A stretch of 64,000 bases of DNA. Source: Desulfosporosinus sp. (GTDB taxonomy: Bacteria > Bacillota > Desulfitobacteriia > Desulfitobacteriales > Desulfitobacteriaceae). Made by a program: the position numbers and the translations under genes. The notes under the pieces were generated by a model that was not told the DNA's origin, ran no database searches, and was given only the letters and a program-made list of their open reading frames with translations. This document shows positions 1 to 8,418 of this stretch, piece after piece; positions within the stretch are counted from its first letter, which is position 1; each line of letters begins with the position of its first letter. The DNA is taken from NCBI GenBank assembly GCA_003513495.1, contig DOPM01000043.1, positions 1 to 64,000 on the forward strand. Direction: 5' to 3'.

Positions 1-39
1 TTTCTGTGTTTCGTAATTAAGATGCCGGGGTTCCACGAT

Positions 40-99
40 CCACACTGCAGGAGTATGCGTTACGGGACGCAGTGTGGCGAAAAGCTCGTTCGCTTTTCG
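40..99. repeat. Compound hairpin element
   Basis: Two adjacent inverted repeats are seen: CCACACTGC (40-48) with GCAGTGTGG (69-77), then CGAAAAGC (78-85) with GCTTTTCG (92-99). Neither is followed by a T-run, so this looks more like a palindromic intergenic repeat than a terminator. The gene to its left lies outside the window. Confidence 0.5.
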
Positions 100-157
100 T
101 GTTCGATCCACACCGACGAAGTGCAATGAGAAATCCATTCCAGACAAAGATATTGTC

Positions 158-766
158 CTATATCTCTTTGAGCACGATTTCATTCATCTCAATTCTTGGA
201 CGGGCGCTAGGATTCTGATCAGGATACCCTACGGGAATTAAGGCTACCACATTATAGTTTTCGCCTAAACCTAGGATTTCTTTAACTTTCTTTTGATCGA
301 ACATCATCACCCAACACGTGCCAAGCCCAAGATCAACAGCACGTAATGTAATATGATCTATAGCAATAGCTGCGTTTAAGCGAAGATAAGCATCGGCCGC
401 AGACTGATCCATTGTTCTGCGCTTAGCATAGCTTTCAGAATCAATCTTATCAAGAGGAGTATCAGTAAAGGCGCCTGCATTCTTAAGCTCATGCATTCGA
501 GTGCCTAGACTTTCGAAGGATTCGGAATCAACACAACAGGCGATGACAACCGGAGCTTGGCTCACAAACGGTAATGGGGTAGCTTGGCTTAGCTTCGCAC
601 GTACGGAATCACTTTTTATTATGACAAAGCGAGTAGGTTGGAGATTACTCCCTGAGGGAGCAAGTCGACCGGCTTCAATAAGTTGCCTAACTAATGACTC
701 ATCTATAGGTTTAGTTTTAAACTTCCGAATACTTCGTCTGGTTTTCATAACATCAAGTAGTTCCAT
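158..766 (-). CDS. Nitroreductase family protein
   Basis: A 202-residue protein with the layout of the FMN-dependent nitroreductase superfamily. The N-terminal RRSIRKFK segment (residues 10-17) and APSGSNLQPTRF (about 36-47) match the FMN phosphate and isoalloxazine-contacting regions of that family, and the C-terminal region contains the usual GLGTCWV-type segment. Members reduce nitroaromatics, quinones or flavins with NAD(P)H, acting as cytoplasmic dimers. Substrate cannot be read from sequence. The gene is monocistronic as far as visible, with nothing on the minus strand directly upstream. Confidence 0.85.
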   Translation of the reverse strand: MELLDVMKTRRSIRKFKTKPIDESLVRQLIEAGRLAPSGSNLQPTRFVIIKSDSVRAKLSQATPLPFVSQAPVVIACCVDSESFESLGTRMHELKNAGAFTDTPLDKIDSESYAKRRTMDQSAADAYLRLNAAIAIDHITLRAVDLGLGTCWVMMFDQKKVKEILGLGENYNVVALIPVGYPDQNPSARPRIEMNEIVLKEI

Positions 767-1229
767 AAAACATCTTCTTTCTTCAAGTAATGATTCAACT
801 TAAGGACAAAGCAGATATCAAGTCCTGGTAATATGGATTGAGGTTTAACTACAAATTATCTTTTGCAATTCTTCGAAAAAAATTAGTCTTCTTATTGACT
901 ATTTATAAAGATTCCCCTCCATATTAAAGAAAACTGGGAACAGAACACCGTTTTTTAGACGAAAGATAAAGGTACAGGTTGGATCTACCTATCGGTTATA
1001 GCTTTCAGAGCGACACATACGCGCATTGATATAGATACTTACAGCCCGGAAGGGACTACGTTCTTCGTAGGGTTCCATAAGAAGATGAATTAAACACTCC
1101 GCTTTTTGTCTATCAACATTCTTACATAAATACCATGGATTTTACTATTTATTGACTATGGGGTTCGGGGGACAAGACCCTCTCTGAACGAGATAGGTTT
1201 TTAGGATATTTTACTTCGACAAAGCTATT
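767..1229. other. Intergenic region without recognised gene
   Basis: About 460 bases between the nitroreductase and the promoter of the DUF134 gene. It is AT-rich and has stops in all frames. A short hairpin CTACGTTCTTCGTAG lies near 1056. I recognise no riboswitch or RNA gene. Confidence 0.4.
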
Positions 1230-1258
1230 TTGTATAAAGTGAAAATTTCTGGTATATT
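1230..1258 (+). promoter_or_regulatory. Candidate sigma-A promoter for the DUF134 gene
   Basis: TTGTAT (1230-1235), a 17-base spacer and TATATT (1253-1258). This places the transcript start about 100 bases before the DUF134 start codon. The assignment is by consensus only. Confidence 0.45.
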
Positions 1259-1367
1259 AATGTTAGTTTTGCCTATAGAGAACTATGGAAGTCAGGAGTA
1301 CCTAAAGAGATAAATATCTGTTATATTTTATCAAGTTTTCAATATCGCAAATTGAGGTGATGGATTT

Positions 1368-1742
1368 ATGCCGAGACCTAGGAAATGTAGAAAAGTGTGT
1401 TGTTTGCCAGAAAGCAACCGATTTGGTCCACTCAACACAACCATTAGTCAAGATAATTTTGTTATTATGACTGTAGATGAGTATGAGACAATTCGACTCA
1501 TTGACTTAGAGGAATATACGCAGGAAGAGTGTGCAGACCAAATGAATATTGCACGCACAACTGTTCAGCGTATCTATACAGATGCAAGAAAAAAACTTGC
1601 TGAGTCTCTGGTCAATGGGAAAGTGCTAAGAATAGAAGGTGGAGATTACAGGCTGTGTGAGGGCCATGAAAAATCATGTGGTTGTGGCGGTTGCCGCGGA
1701 CTTAGATGCGGGAGAGATTTTATGGAAGATGATAACATGTAA
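1368..1742 (+). CDS. DUF134 family predicted DNA-binding protein
   Basis: A 124-residue protein starting MPRPRKCRKV, the signature opening of the DUF134 family. Residues about 40-85 form a sigma-70 region 4-like helix-turn-helix (TVDEYETIRLIDLEEYTQEECADQM followed by IARTTVQRIYTDAR, where ARTTVQRI is the recognition helix). The tail is cysteine and glycine rich (SCGCGGCRGLRCG), suggesting metal or Fe-S binding. The start is supported by TTGAGGTGATGG just upstream. Family members are often found near NifX/NifB-type metal cofactor genes, but none is next to this one. Role inferred: metal or redox-responsive regulator. Confidence 0.8.
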   Translation: MPRPRKCRKVCCLPESNRFGPLNTTISQDNFVIMTVDEYETIRLIDLEEYTQEECADQMNIARTTVQRIYTDARKKLAESLVNGKVLRIEGGDYRLCEGHEKSCGCGGCRGLRCGRDFMEDDNM

Positions 1743-1786
1743 ATAATCGTCAATCTTAAGGGAGTAATATGAAATATACGGGGATA

Positions 1787-1822
1787 GACCTCTTGGGCAA
1801 AACGCTCAGGAGGTCTTATTTA
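1787..1822 (+). terminator. Rho-independent terminator after the DUF134 gene
   Basis: GACCTCTTGGGC (1787-1798) pairs with GCTCAGGAGGTC (1804-1815) over 12 positions including G-U pairs, followed by TTATTTA. It lies 45 bases after the stop codon. Confidence 0.6.
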
Positions 1823-2165
1823 GGTTCGAAAAATAATACCCCCCACCTTTCTATGTCTTTGTGAATACGTTGTTCTTCCACAAGTGCATGAAAGGTCGAG
1901 TTAATTGAAAGATAGCTAATATCATATATTCCTAGAAAGGACGTCGACAAATGAGAGTAATTACATTTCAAGGAGTAATGGGCAGGAACCCCTTTAGCAT
2001 ATATTCTTGATCAGACAAAATTGAAGGAAAGTACTGTGGATGTTTTCACAGGATCCAATTCAGGTCTTCGACCGGTTATGTATACACAAAAGCTATTGAA
2101 GAATACTCGATTAATATTCAATGAATTATTGAGTCACTTTAGGAAAAGCTATCTAAGGATTTAAT
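1823..2165. other. Intergenic region without recognised gene
   Basis: About 340 bases before the Gln-rich gene. A short ATG-led frame near 1950 stops after about 20 codons and matches nothing I know. No terminator or RNA element is evident. Confidence 0.35.
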
Positions 2166-2183
2166 TTGAGGAGGCTTTTTTTA

Positions 2184-2681
2184 ATGAGCAAGGAAATGAA
2201 AGAAATGAAATCTGTTATTATCGAGGATGCAAAGGCTGATATGGAGGTCGCAAGTGAATTAGGTCATCTAAAAGATAAGTTTTACCAAATGGAACAAGTT
2301 CTTATGAGTTTAAAAAGCCAAACTCTGCAACCTTCTCAGAATCAGCCACAACAACAAGCTCAGGGGCAGCAACAATTGAATCAGCTAGTACAACAAATGA
2401 AGCAATTCAAGACCCAGTCACAGCAACAACAACAGCAAGCCTTTACTCAATTACAACAGAGCATCCAACAAGGAATGCAAGCCTTGAATCAAGCAGATCA
2501 ATACATTCAATCCACCCAGGTGCTTAATCAAATGAACACTTTTATCGATCAGGCACAACAGCAGCTTCAAAGTATGAGTCAAGGTCAACAAGGCCAACAA
2601 GGCATGCAAGGTCAACAGGGTCAAGGCCAGCAGAATCAACAAAATATGGGCTGGACAAATCAACAACATCAGTTCCAATAA
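2184..2681 (+). CDS. Glutamine-rich low-complexity protein, function unknown
   Basis: A 165-residue protein. The start at ATG 2184 is chosen because GAGGAGG (2169-2175) sits the right distance before it; an upstream in-frame ATG has no ribosome site. Residues 1-50 are charged and probably helical. From about residue 50 the chain is dominated by Gln in QQQ runs with heptad-like Leu/Met/Phe spacing, and the end is a Gly-Gln repeat (GQQGQQGMQGQQGQGQQNQQ). There is no signal peptide, Cys or catalytic motif. It could be a coiled-coil structural or spore-associated protein, but that is speculation. The gene is followed by a terminator and appears monocistronic. Confidence 0.75.
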   Translation: MSKEMKEMKSVIIEDAKADMEVASELGHLKDKFYQMEQVLMSLKSQTLQPSQNQPQQQAQGQQQLNQLVQQMKQFKTQSQQQQQQAFTQLQQSIQQGMQALNQADQYIQSTQVLNQMNTFIDQAQQQLQSMSQGQQGQQGMQGQQGQGQQNQQNMGWTNQQHQFQ

Positions 2682-2803
2682 TACTCAATGTCGACTAGCG
2701 AGCGAAGCTTACGGCATGGGCTGAAAGTGAACGGTATGCTTGAACGGTGTAAACTGTGACTGCTATAGCTCGGCAGATTAAAGTACTTTTGGATACAAGA
2801 ATT

Positions 2804-2845
2804 AAATACTTTTCGCTGACCCCTTGTCAGCGAAAAGTATTTTTG
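2804..2845 (+). terminator. Strong terminator
   Basis: AAATACTTTTCGCTGAC and GTCAGCGAAAAGTATTT form a perfect 17-bp stem with an 8-base loop, ending in a T-run. It follows the Gln-rich gene and precedes the marR promoter region; the A-tract on the left side makes it potentially bidirectional. Confidence 0.85.
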
Positions 2846-2922
2846 TTATCATATATCTTGAAAATCAAACATTTTTAATATAAAACAGTATGAATTACTA
2901 AATATACAAAGGAGGAGTTTTA

Positions 2923-3342
2923 ATGACTATCAATGAAGAATTAACGCATGAACTTTTAGCATTTTTTAATGGGTTTTCATCCTGGGAAAATTCCATCGTG
3001 AGATCTAGTGAGCTCACGGTTTCTGAGGCACATGCTATTGAAGTACTTGGTGAACACGAAAAAATAAATATGAAAGGTTTATCCCAGAAGCTTGGAGTTA
3101 CAACAGGTACTACTACCGTAACGGTAGATCGCTTAGAAAAGAAGAATTTTGCTCGCCGGGAATCGACGAAAGAAGATAGACGTGTTAATCTGATCAGTCT
3201 TACAGATCTAGGGAGAAAGGCTTTTCAGGAACATCATGACTTTCATATGCACTTGACAGAGCAGATGATGTCAGTACTTACCGACGATGAAATAAAGCAG
3301 TTTTTGCATACCTTAAAGAAAATAAATGCTGAAACGTTTTAA
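2923..3342 (+). CDS. MarR family transcriptional regulator
   Basis: A 139-residue winged-helix protein. Residues about 35-100 hold the MarR core, with a recognition helix around LGVTTGTTTVTVDRLEKK and a wing with ARRESTKEDRR, the DxR-type wing signature of MarR proteins. AAAGGAGGAG precedes the ATG. It lies just upstream of, and in the same direction as, the P1B-type ATPase, so it probably controls metal efflux (compare AdcR or other metal-linked MarR proteins), although small-molecule control is equally possible. Confidence 0.85.
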   Translation: MTINEELTHELLAFFNGFSSWENSIVRSSELTVSEAHAIEVLGEHEKINMKGLSQKLGVTTGTTTVTVDRLEKKNFARRESTKEDRRVNLISLTDLGRKAFQEHHDFHMHLTEQMMSVLTDDEIKQFLHTLKKINAETF

Positions 3343-3467
3343 ATACTGTTTATGAATCTTATGCGACTCCTCATTTGAACGGGTTTGATTAATAGAGTCA
3401 AGGATGGGTTACATAAGATTATCCAGAAATTTGTGAAAAAATGTACAAGAGGAGACTTGGTGTAAAA

Positions 3468-5339
3468 ATGACTACTTGGCACATAATTTGGGATAGGCAC
3501 AAAGGGTTAATTGTTACGATCTTCAGTTTAGGATTTATTATCATGGCTTGGTATTCAGGTAAATATGGTCGCTCTGAACTCGAAGTTCCCTTTTACCTTT
3601 TGGCGTATGCCATAGGTGGATATCAGAAAGCCTGGGAAGGTTTGCAGACTCTAATTAAGGAAAAAGATTTGGATGTCGATTTACTGATGGTTGTCGCAGC
3701 CATTGGTGCAGCGAGTATTGGGTTTTGGAGGGATGGAGCAATATTGATCTTAATTTTCTCCTTAAGTGGTGCTTTAGAAGGATATACTCTAGAACGAACG
3801 AATGGCGAAATTAAGTCCATCATGAAGCTACGCCCAGAAGAGGCTATTGTGTTACAAGGGAATGTAGAAAAACGAGTTAGAGTCGAAGAATTAAATCAAG
3901 GTGACTTTTTGTTAGTAAGGCCAGGAGAAAGGATCGCGGCGGACGGGATTGTGCGCGAAGGATATTCCTCTGTAAATCAAGCATCGATTACGGGTGAATC
4001 GATTCCCGTAGATAAATCTACAGGGGACGAAGTTTTTGCTGGAACTATGAATGGACAAGGAGCTTTAGTCATCGAAATGACTAAGCCCGCAGAAGCAACT
4101 CTGCTTGCTAAAATAATTCATCTTGTTCAGGAAGCCCAAAGCGAAAGACCTCCCAGTCAATTATTTATGGAGCGGTTTGAAGGTATTTATGCGAAAATCG
4201 TGATCATTGGTGCAATTCTGATCGCAGTTCTATCACCTTTTGTTTTAGGATGGTCATGGGATGAAACAATTTATAAAGCGATGATCTTTCTCGTTGTAGC
4301 CTCCCCCTGTGCCTTAGTTTCCTCCATCATGCCAGCTGTTTTATCAGGGATATCGAATGGAGCACGCAAGGGCATCTTATTTAAAGGGGGCGCTTATCTG
4401 GAGGCAATCGGTAATGTAAGCGTAGTGGCATTTGATAAAACCGGAACTCTCACCGAGGGAATACCGAGGATTACTCGGATAATACCTTATGGAAACTACA
4501 CGGAAAACGAGGTCTTAAGTATTGCAGCCTCCTTGGAGACATGGTCAGAACACCCGATTGCTAAAGCTATAATCCGGGAAGCAAAAGAGAAGGATCTTCA
4601 CCTGAGTTCAGCCTCAAAGCTGGAAGCTGTTCCAGGGCTTGGGGTTCAGGGGATAGTAGAGGGGCAGGAATATCGAATAGGAAAACTAGATTTAGTAGGG
4701 GGGCAGAAATTACCGAATGAAGAATTGAAGGTTGTCCGAAAACTGGAGAGGCAAGGGAATACGGTTATTTTTGTTCAGGGGGAGAAAGAACGGATCGGTG
4801 TCTTAGCCGTACAAGATACTTTGCGGTCGCAAGCGAATGAATCTATTAAAAGACTTAAGAAAATGGGGATTAAGGTAGTAATGTTGACAGGTGACAGCTC
4901 TTCAACTGCCCAAATCATTGGTGAGGAGGCAGGGGTTGATCAGGTATATTCAGACTTACTGCCGGAACATAAAGTGGATATTATCAAAAATTTACAGAAA
5001 TCTGGAAAGGTTGCTATGGTCGGCGACGGTGTTAACGATGCACCGGCCTTAGCGGCGGCTTCCGTAGGTATTGCTATGGGTGCTGCCGGAACTGATGTAG
5101 CGTTGGAGACGGCTAATGTGGTCCTTATGGCAGATGATATTTCGAAGGTTTCTTATGCCATTGCCTTAGGGCGGCGTACGACTAAGGTGGTCAAACAAAA
5201 TGTGAGCTTCGCTATTGCGGTGATGTTTCTGCTGATCTTGTCTAATTTTTTCGGAAATATTAATTTGCCCTTAGGAGTGATAGGGCACGAAGGAAGTACA
5301 ATCCTTGTTATCATGAGTGGGCTGCGGTTACTTCGATAA
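3468..5339 (+). CDS. P1B-4-type heavy-metal transporting P-type ATPase
   Basis: A 623-residue membrane ATPase. ATG 3468 is preferred because AGAGGAG lies upstream; an ATG at 3441 lacks one. Seen: actuator motif TGES, transmembrane SPC motif (Cys about 281), phosphorylation site DKTGT (Asp about 323), an HP dipeptide in the nucleotide domain, GDGVNDAP, and HEGST in the last membrane helix (His about 607). SPC plus HEG[GS]T defines subgroup P1B-4 (CoaT, CtpD, PfeT), which exports Co2+, Fe2+, Ni2+ or Zn2+. There is no N-terminal heavy-metal-associated domain, as is usual for this subgroup. The adjacent MarR regulator suggests metal-responsive expression. Iron or cobalt efflux is the likeliest role. 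Confidence 0.88.
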   Translation: MTTWHIIWDRHKGLIVTIFSLGFIIMAWYSGKYGRSELEVPFYLLAYAIGGYQKAWEGLQTLIKEKDLDVDLLMVVAAIGAASIGFWRDGAILILIFSLSGALEGYTLERTNGEIKSIMKLRPEEAIVLQGNVEKRVRVEELNQGDFLLVRPGERIAADGIVREGYSSVNQASITGESIPVDKSTGDEVFAGTMNGQGALVIEMTKPAEATLLAKIIHLVQEAQSERPPSQLFMERFEGIYAKIVIIGAILIAVLSPFVLGWSWDETIYKAMIFLVVASPCALVSSIMPAVLSGISNGARKGILFKGGAYLEAIGNVSVVAFDKTGTLTEGIPRITRIIPYGNYTENEVLSIAASLETWSEHPIAKAIIREAKEKDLHLSSASKLEAVPGLGVQGIVEGQEYRIGKLDLVGGQKLPNEELKVVRKLERQGNTVIFVQGEKERIGVLAVQDTLRSQANESIKRLKKMGIKVVMLTGDSSSTAQIIGEEAGVDQVYSDLLPEHKVDIIKNLQKSGKVAMVGDGVNDAPALAAASVGIAMGAAGTDVALETANVVLMADDISKVSYAIALGRRTTKVVKQNVSFAIAVMFLLILSNFFGNINLPLGVIGHEGSTILVIMSGLRLLR

Positions 5340-5370
5340 TATTAAGCATGTTGTTTACATTCATTAAACT

Positions 5371-5420
5371 TAGATACCCAAGTATCAATCCGGCTAGGTT
5401 GAGACATGGGTATCTGATTT
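5371..5420 (+). terminator. Candidate terminator after the ATPase
   Basis: GATACCCA and TGGGTATC form the outer stem of a long hairpin, followed by TGATTTTG. The stem is short relative to the loop and the T-run is interrupted. Confidence 0.35.
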
Positions 5421-5588
5421 TGAGGAAATCTTATGTCAAGTAATCTATATAATAAGTCCCATATACCAGTGTGTTAATCAAAAAATTGCATAAAGAGTTT
5501 AGTGTTCATTTTTGAGCTGATCCCCGGGGAAAGAATTAAACGTGTCAAGCTAGGGAAAGATTCGTTCATCTTTAGCTAATCGAGTCCA

Positions 5589-6251
5589 CTATCCAGATCT
5601 CCCTACATTAGTCACGTTGGCTCTTTTCGAATTGTATAGATTAATAACTTGGTTTTTAATAATGTTGCACAATGCAGCACTATCTTCTATATGCATTTGT
5701 TTAGATATGGTACTATCAAAGAGAATTTGACAAGCTGAAGGTATATCCTCTTCTCCTTCCCAGAACTTGAGAAGGATGGGGATTCTGGGAGCAAAGAACC
5801 CTTTGGCAGTAAGATCGGCCTTGGTTTGGATCAATTCGAACCCCCCTTCAATTAAACAGTGACGCAATATAGCTTTGTCACAACTGGAAAAAAAGTCTCC
5901 TAGAACTTCAAGTGTATACTTTTTAATGTGTGGATAGAAGACATTTCCGCTGGGTAAATCACGATAGGATACCCATTGACCCGAGAGAGGAAGATTTTGG
6001 GCATAGGATAAATAATTAAGAAGGAGTAATCTCTTATCGAGTGAAAGTGAATTCTCCAAACCCTGAGTCACTATTTGCCCTTCTGGATATGATATTTCAA
6101 TTATCTGACCAAAGCATTTGACTGAAAACCAAGAATTTGCAAAGTTGCAAAGTGATTTTTCCATGATAGTTTGAGGGGTTAACTTACTAAGGCTCTCTCT
6201 GCTTTTCATGAATGCGGGTGCATACGCGCCTTCATTATGGTTTTTTGTCAT
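5589..6251 (-). CDS. DUF3786 domain-containing protein
   Basis: A 220-residue cytosolic protein matching the DUF3786 layout: a conserved LLLNYLSYAQ...GQWVSYRDLPSGNVFYPH core (about residues 75-115) and a GGFELIQTKADLTAKGFFAPRIPILLKFWEGEED region (about 150-185). ATG 6251 is chosen because GGAGG lies 10 bases upstream; an in-frame extension reaches 6305 but contains the ribosome site itself. DUF3786 proteins occur in anaerobes, often near corrinoid or methyltransferase genes, and their biochemical role is unknown. The gene stands alone, divergent from the phosphoesterase. Confidence 0.75.
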   Translation of the reverse strand: MTKNHNEGAYAPAFMKSRESLSKLTPQTIMEKSLCNFANSWFSVKCFGQIIEISYPEGQIVTQGLENSLSLDKRLLLLNYLSYAQNLPLSGQWVSYRDLPSGNVFYPHIKKYTLEVLGDFFSSCDKAILRHCLIEGGFELIQTKADLTAKGFFAPRIPILLKFWEGEEDIPSACQILFDSTISKQMHIEDSAALCNIIKNQVINLYNSKRANVTNVGRSG

Positions 6252-6415
6252 ACATGATCCACCTCCAAATATTCCCTGTCCTAAGCTATTCTTTTTCCAT
6301 CCCAATAATCCTCTTCATAGGAAGTATTTTTTGGTGTTTCAAGTTCATATGCTAGCAATTGGTTTTTTACTTGCAATCAAGTACAGTATATTAAATAAAA
6401 ATGATTAAGCAGGAT

Positions 6416-6444
6416 GTGACGTAATCCGGAAAAAGTTGTATAAT
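6416..6444 (+). promoter_or_regulatory. Candidate sigma-A promoter for the phosphoesterase gene
   Basis: GTGACG (6416-6421), a 17-base spacer and a perfect TATAAT (6439-6444), about 60 bases before the start codon. Confidence 0.55.
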
Positions 6445-6502
6445 ACCCCCTGTAGATAATAGCATTTAACCTAATGTCGGAACTCAGGAGGTAGCAATAG
6501 AT

Positions 6503-7663
6503 ATGACAAGCCCCTTAGTTATTGTAGTGGGTACTGTTATTTTTCTAGTTTACTGTGGACTCAATTACTATATCGGCCTGCGTGGATGGCAGGCCTTATT
6601 TAGTTATGTGCCTTTTTTAAGCTCTAAAGTATATTGGCTTGTCTTTTTTCTTCTTTCCTTCTCTTATTTAATCAGCCGGTTTAGCGAGAAATTTCTTCCG
6701 ACGGTGTTATACGAAGGACTAACAATAGCAGGTGCTTATTGGATCGCTTTTATGTTCTACTTTTTACTACTCATCAGTGTACTAGATCTTCTAGGATTAT
6801 TTGACCGCTGGCTAAGGATTGTACCACTGGATATAAAACAGAGTTTAAACCCCTCCTTGGGATTGAGCGTTTTTATCTTAGTCATTGGTATCGTAAGCTA
6901 CGGAGCCTGGAATGCCAGTTATCCTAGGATTAATCATTATGATATATCAATTGCAAAACAAGCAGGAGCCTTAAAGCAATTGCAGGTTGTTATGGTTTCA
7001 GACATCCATTTAGGAACAATCGTTCATCATGATCACCTTCTAAAACTAGTCAATAAGGTAAATGGTTTAAAACCTGACCTGATTCTATTTGTGGGGGATG
7101 TGTTCGATGAAGATATAGAGTCTAAGAATAAACTGCAAATATCAGAAACTTTTCGTGAACTTACATCAACATACGGTTCTTTTGCTGTACTGGGTAACCA
7201 TGAATACATAGGCGGTAATGCAGATGAAGCCATAAAATATTTGGGTGAAGCAGAGGTTAAGGTCTTAAGGGATAGTTCCCAGGAGATTGCCGGAAGTTTC
7301 TATCTGATTGGGCGAGATGATTTATCAGGGTCACGTTTCAATGGTGTCAAAAGACAAGACTTAAAGGACATAATGCAAGGAGTAAATCGTTCTCTTCCGT
7401 TGATATTAATGGATCATCAACCTTCACATTTGGAGGAACCAGTTAAACAAGGGGTGGATTTGCAAGTTTCCGGACATACACATAATGGACAAATGTTTCC
7501 CATTCAGTTCATTACGCAGCGAATTTTTGAACAGGACTGGGGATTACTGCACAAAGGTGATTTTCAACTCATTGTATCGTCGGGATATGGGACATGGGGT
7601 CCGCCAATTCGAATAGGTAATACTCCAGAAATTGTTGATATTACAATTACGTTTAATCAATAA
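6503..7663 (+). CDS. Membrane-anchored metallophosphoesterase
   Basis: A 386-residue protein. Residues 1-150 contain about four hydrophobic segments, and the C-terminal half is a calcineurin-like phosphoesterase domain with all metal-binding blocks: SDIHLG, GDVFDED, GNHEY and SGHTHNGQ. The architecture resembles YkuE/YaeI-type enzymes (YaeI acts on UDP-2,3-diacylglucosamine-like lipids), but the membrane segment here is longer and the substrate is unknown. AGGAGGTAG precedes the start. It is monocistronic with its own promoter and terminator. Confidence 0.85.
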   Translation: MTSPLVIVVGTVIFLVYCGLNYYIGLRGWQALFSYVPFLSSKVYWLVFFLLSFSYLISRFSEKFLPTVLYEGLTIAGAYWIAFMFYFLLLISVLDLLGLFDRWLRIVPLDIKQSLNPSLGLSVFILVIGIVSYGAWNASYPRINHYDISIAKQAGALKQLQVVMVSDIHLGTIVHHDHLLKLVNKVNGLKPDLILFVGDVFDEDIESKNKLQISETFRELTSTYGSFAVLGNHEYIGGNADEAIKYLGEAEVKVLRDSSQEIAGSFYLIGRDDLSGSRFNGVKRQDLKDIMQGVNRSLPLILMDHQPSHLEEPVKQGVDLQVSGHTHNGQMFPIQFITQRIFEQDWGLLHKGDFQLIVSSGYGTWGPPIRIGNTPEIVDITITFNQ

Positions 7664-7670
7664 AAAGATA

Positions 7671-7712
7671 AAGAAGCTCTGAAAGAAACATAGTCTTTAG
7701 AGCTTCTTTTTA
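7671..7712 (+). terminator. Terminator after the phosphoesterase gene
   Basis: AAGAAGCTCTGAAAG pairs with CTTTAGAGCTTCTT with a 9-base loop and a following T-run; it starts 8 bases after the stop codon. Confidence 0.85.
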
Positions 7713-7738
7713 AAGTTCTTATTTTACCCAGTTTAACG

Positions 7739-7767
7739 TTGACTGAAGGGGAGATAAGTGATACTAT
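7739..7767 (+). promoter_or_regulatory. Candidate sigma-A promoter
   Basis: TTGACT (7739-7744), a 17-base spacer and TACTAT (7762-7767). It is about 310 bases upstream of the DUF2325 gene, so the transcript would have a long leader. Confidence 0.5.
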
Positions 7768-7780
7768 ATTCACAAGTTAA

Positions 7781-7795
7781 TGATACTGATTATCA
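7781..7795 (+). promoter_or_regulatory. Fur-box-like operator
   Basis: TGATACTGATTATCA differs at one base from the 7-1-7 Fur consensus TGATAATNATTATCA. It begins 13 bases after the candidate -10 element, overlapping the expected transcript start, a standard repression position. Confidence 0.5.
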
Positions 7796-7799
7796 ATTG

Positions 7800-8077
7800 C
7801 AGAGCTTGTTAATAGGGGTGATAAAAATGCGGACACAATAGAAGTAAAAGTTTGCGGGCATGAACAGCTCAGGGAGGATTATTAGTAAAATATTGTGAAG
7901 TAAGGTGCACCTGAAGTAAGGAAGGGGCATTTTTTTAGAGATATACTTGATAATTGCTTTCAATTACATAATCGGGGTTGAGTAGCTCGAGTTTACACTG
8001 TTTGGTATATAAAGTAACAATTCGGACATCCGCGGATCTGGGGGAGTAGGAAAGAAATATTTAGGAGGGGTTAGACC
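7800..8077 (+). other. Leader region before the DUF2325 gene
   Basis: About 280 bases with only very short frames (for example 4 and 12 codons). GAAGTAAGG occurs twice, flanking GTGCAC, near 7899 and 7913. No known riboswitch is recognised. It may be a leader or the remains of a lost Fur-controlled gene. Confidence 0.3.
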
Positions 8078-8383
8078 ATGAGTATAGTATTGGTAGGTGG
8101 TCATGACAGAATGCATAGCGAATATATGGGAATCTGCTCTAAGCGTGGGCACAGTGTAAAAGTCTATACCCAGATGCCTACTAAGTTTGATAAAGTGATC
8201 GGATCGCCTGATGGAATTGTTTTATTTACTTCGACAGTCTCTCATAAAATGATTCACACGGCAGTTAAAGAAGCGAAAAGAAAGAAAATACCAGTATTCA
8301 GAAGTCATAGCAGCAGTGGTGCTTCCTTAGACAGACTGCTTAACGAACTTGAAGATACGATCGTTCAGAATTACGGGACATAA
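8078..8383 (+). CDS. DUF2325 domain-containing protein
   Basis: A 101-residue protein matching the small DUF2325 family: an opening strand SIVLVGGHDRM, then a Rossmann-like alternation, the SPDGIVLFTSTVSHKM segment and a terminal RSHSSSGASLDRLL. The family is widespread in anaerobic Firmicutes and its role is unknown. AGGAGGGG precedes the start. It lies 35 bases before the HD-GYP gene in the same direction, so the two are probably co-transcribed from the promoter with the Fur-like site. Confidence 0.8.
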   Translation: MSIVLVGGHDRMHSEYMGICSKRGHSVKVYTQMPTKFDKVIGSPDGIVLFTSTVSHKMIHTAVKEAKRKKIPVFRSHSSSGASLDRLLNELEDTIVQNYGT

Positions 8384-8418
8384 GCTGCTAATCGACGATT
8401 CAAGTGGAGGAAACGTCA

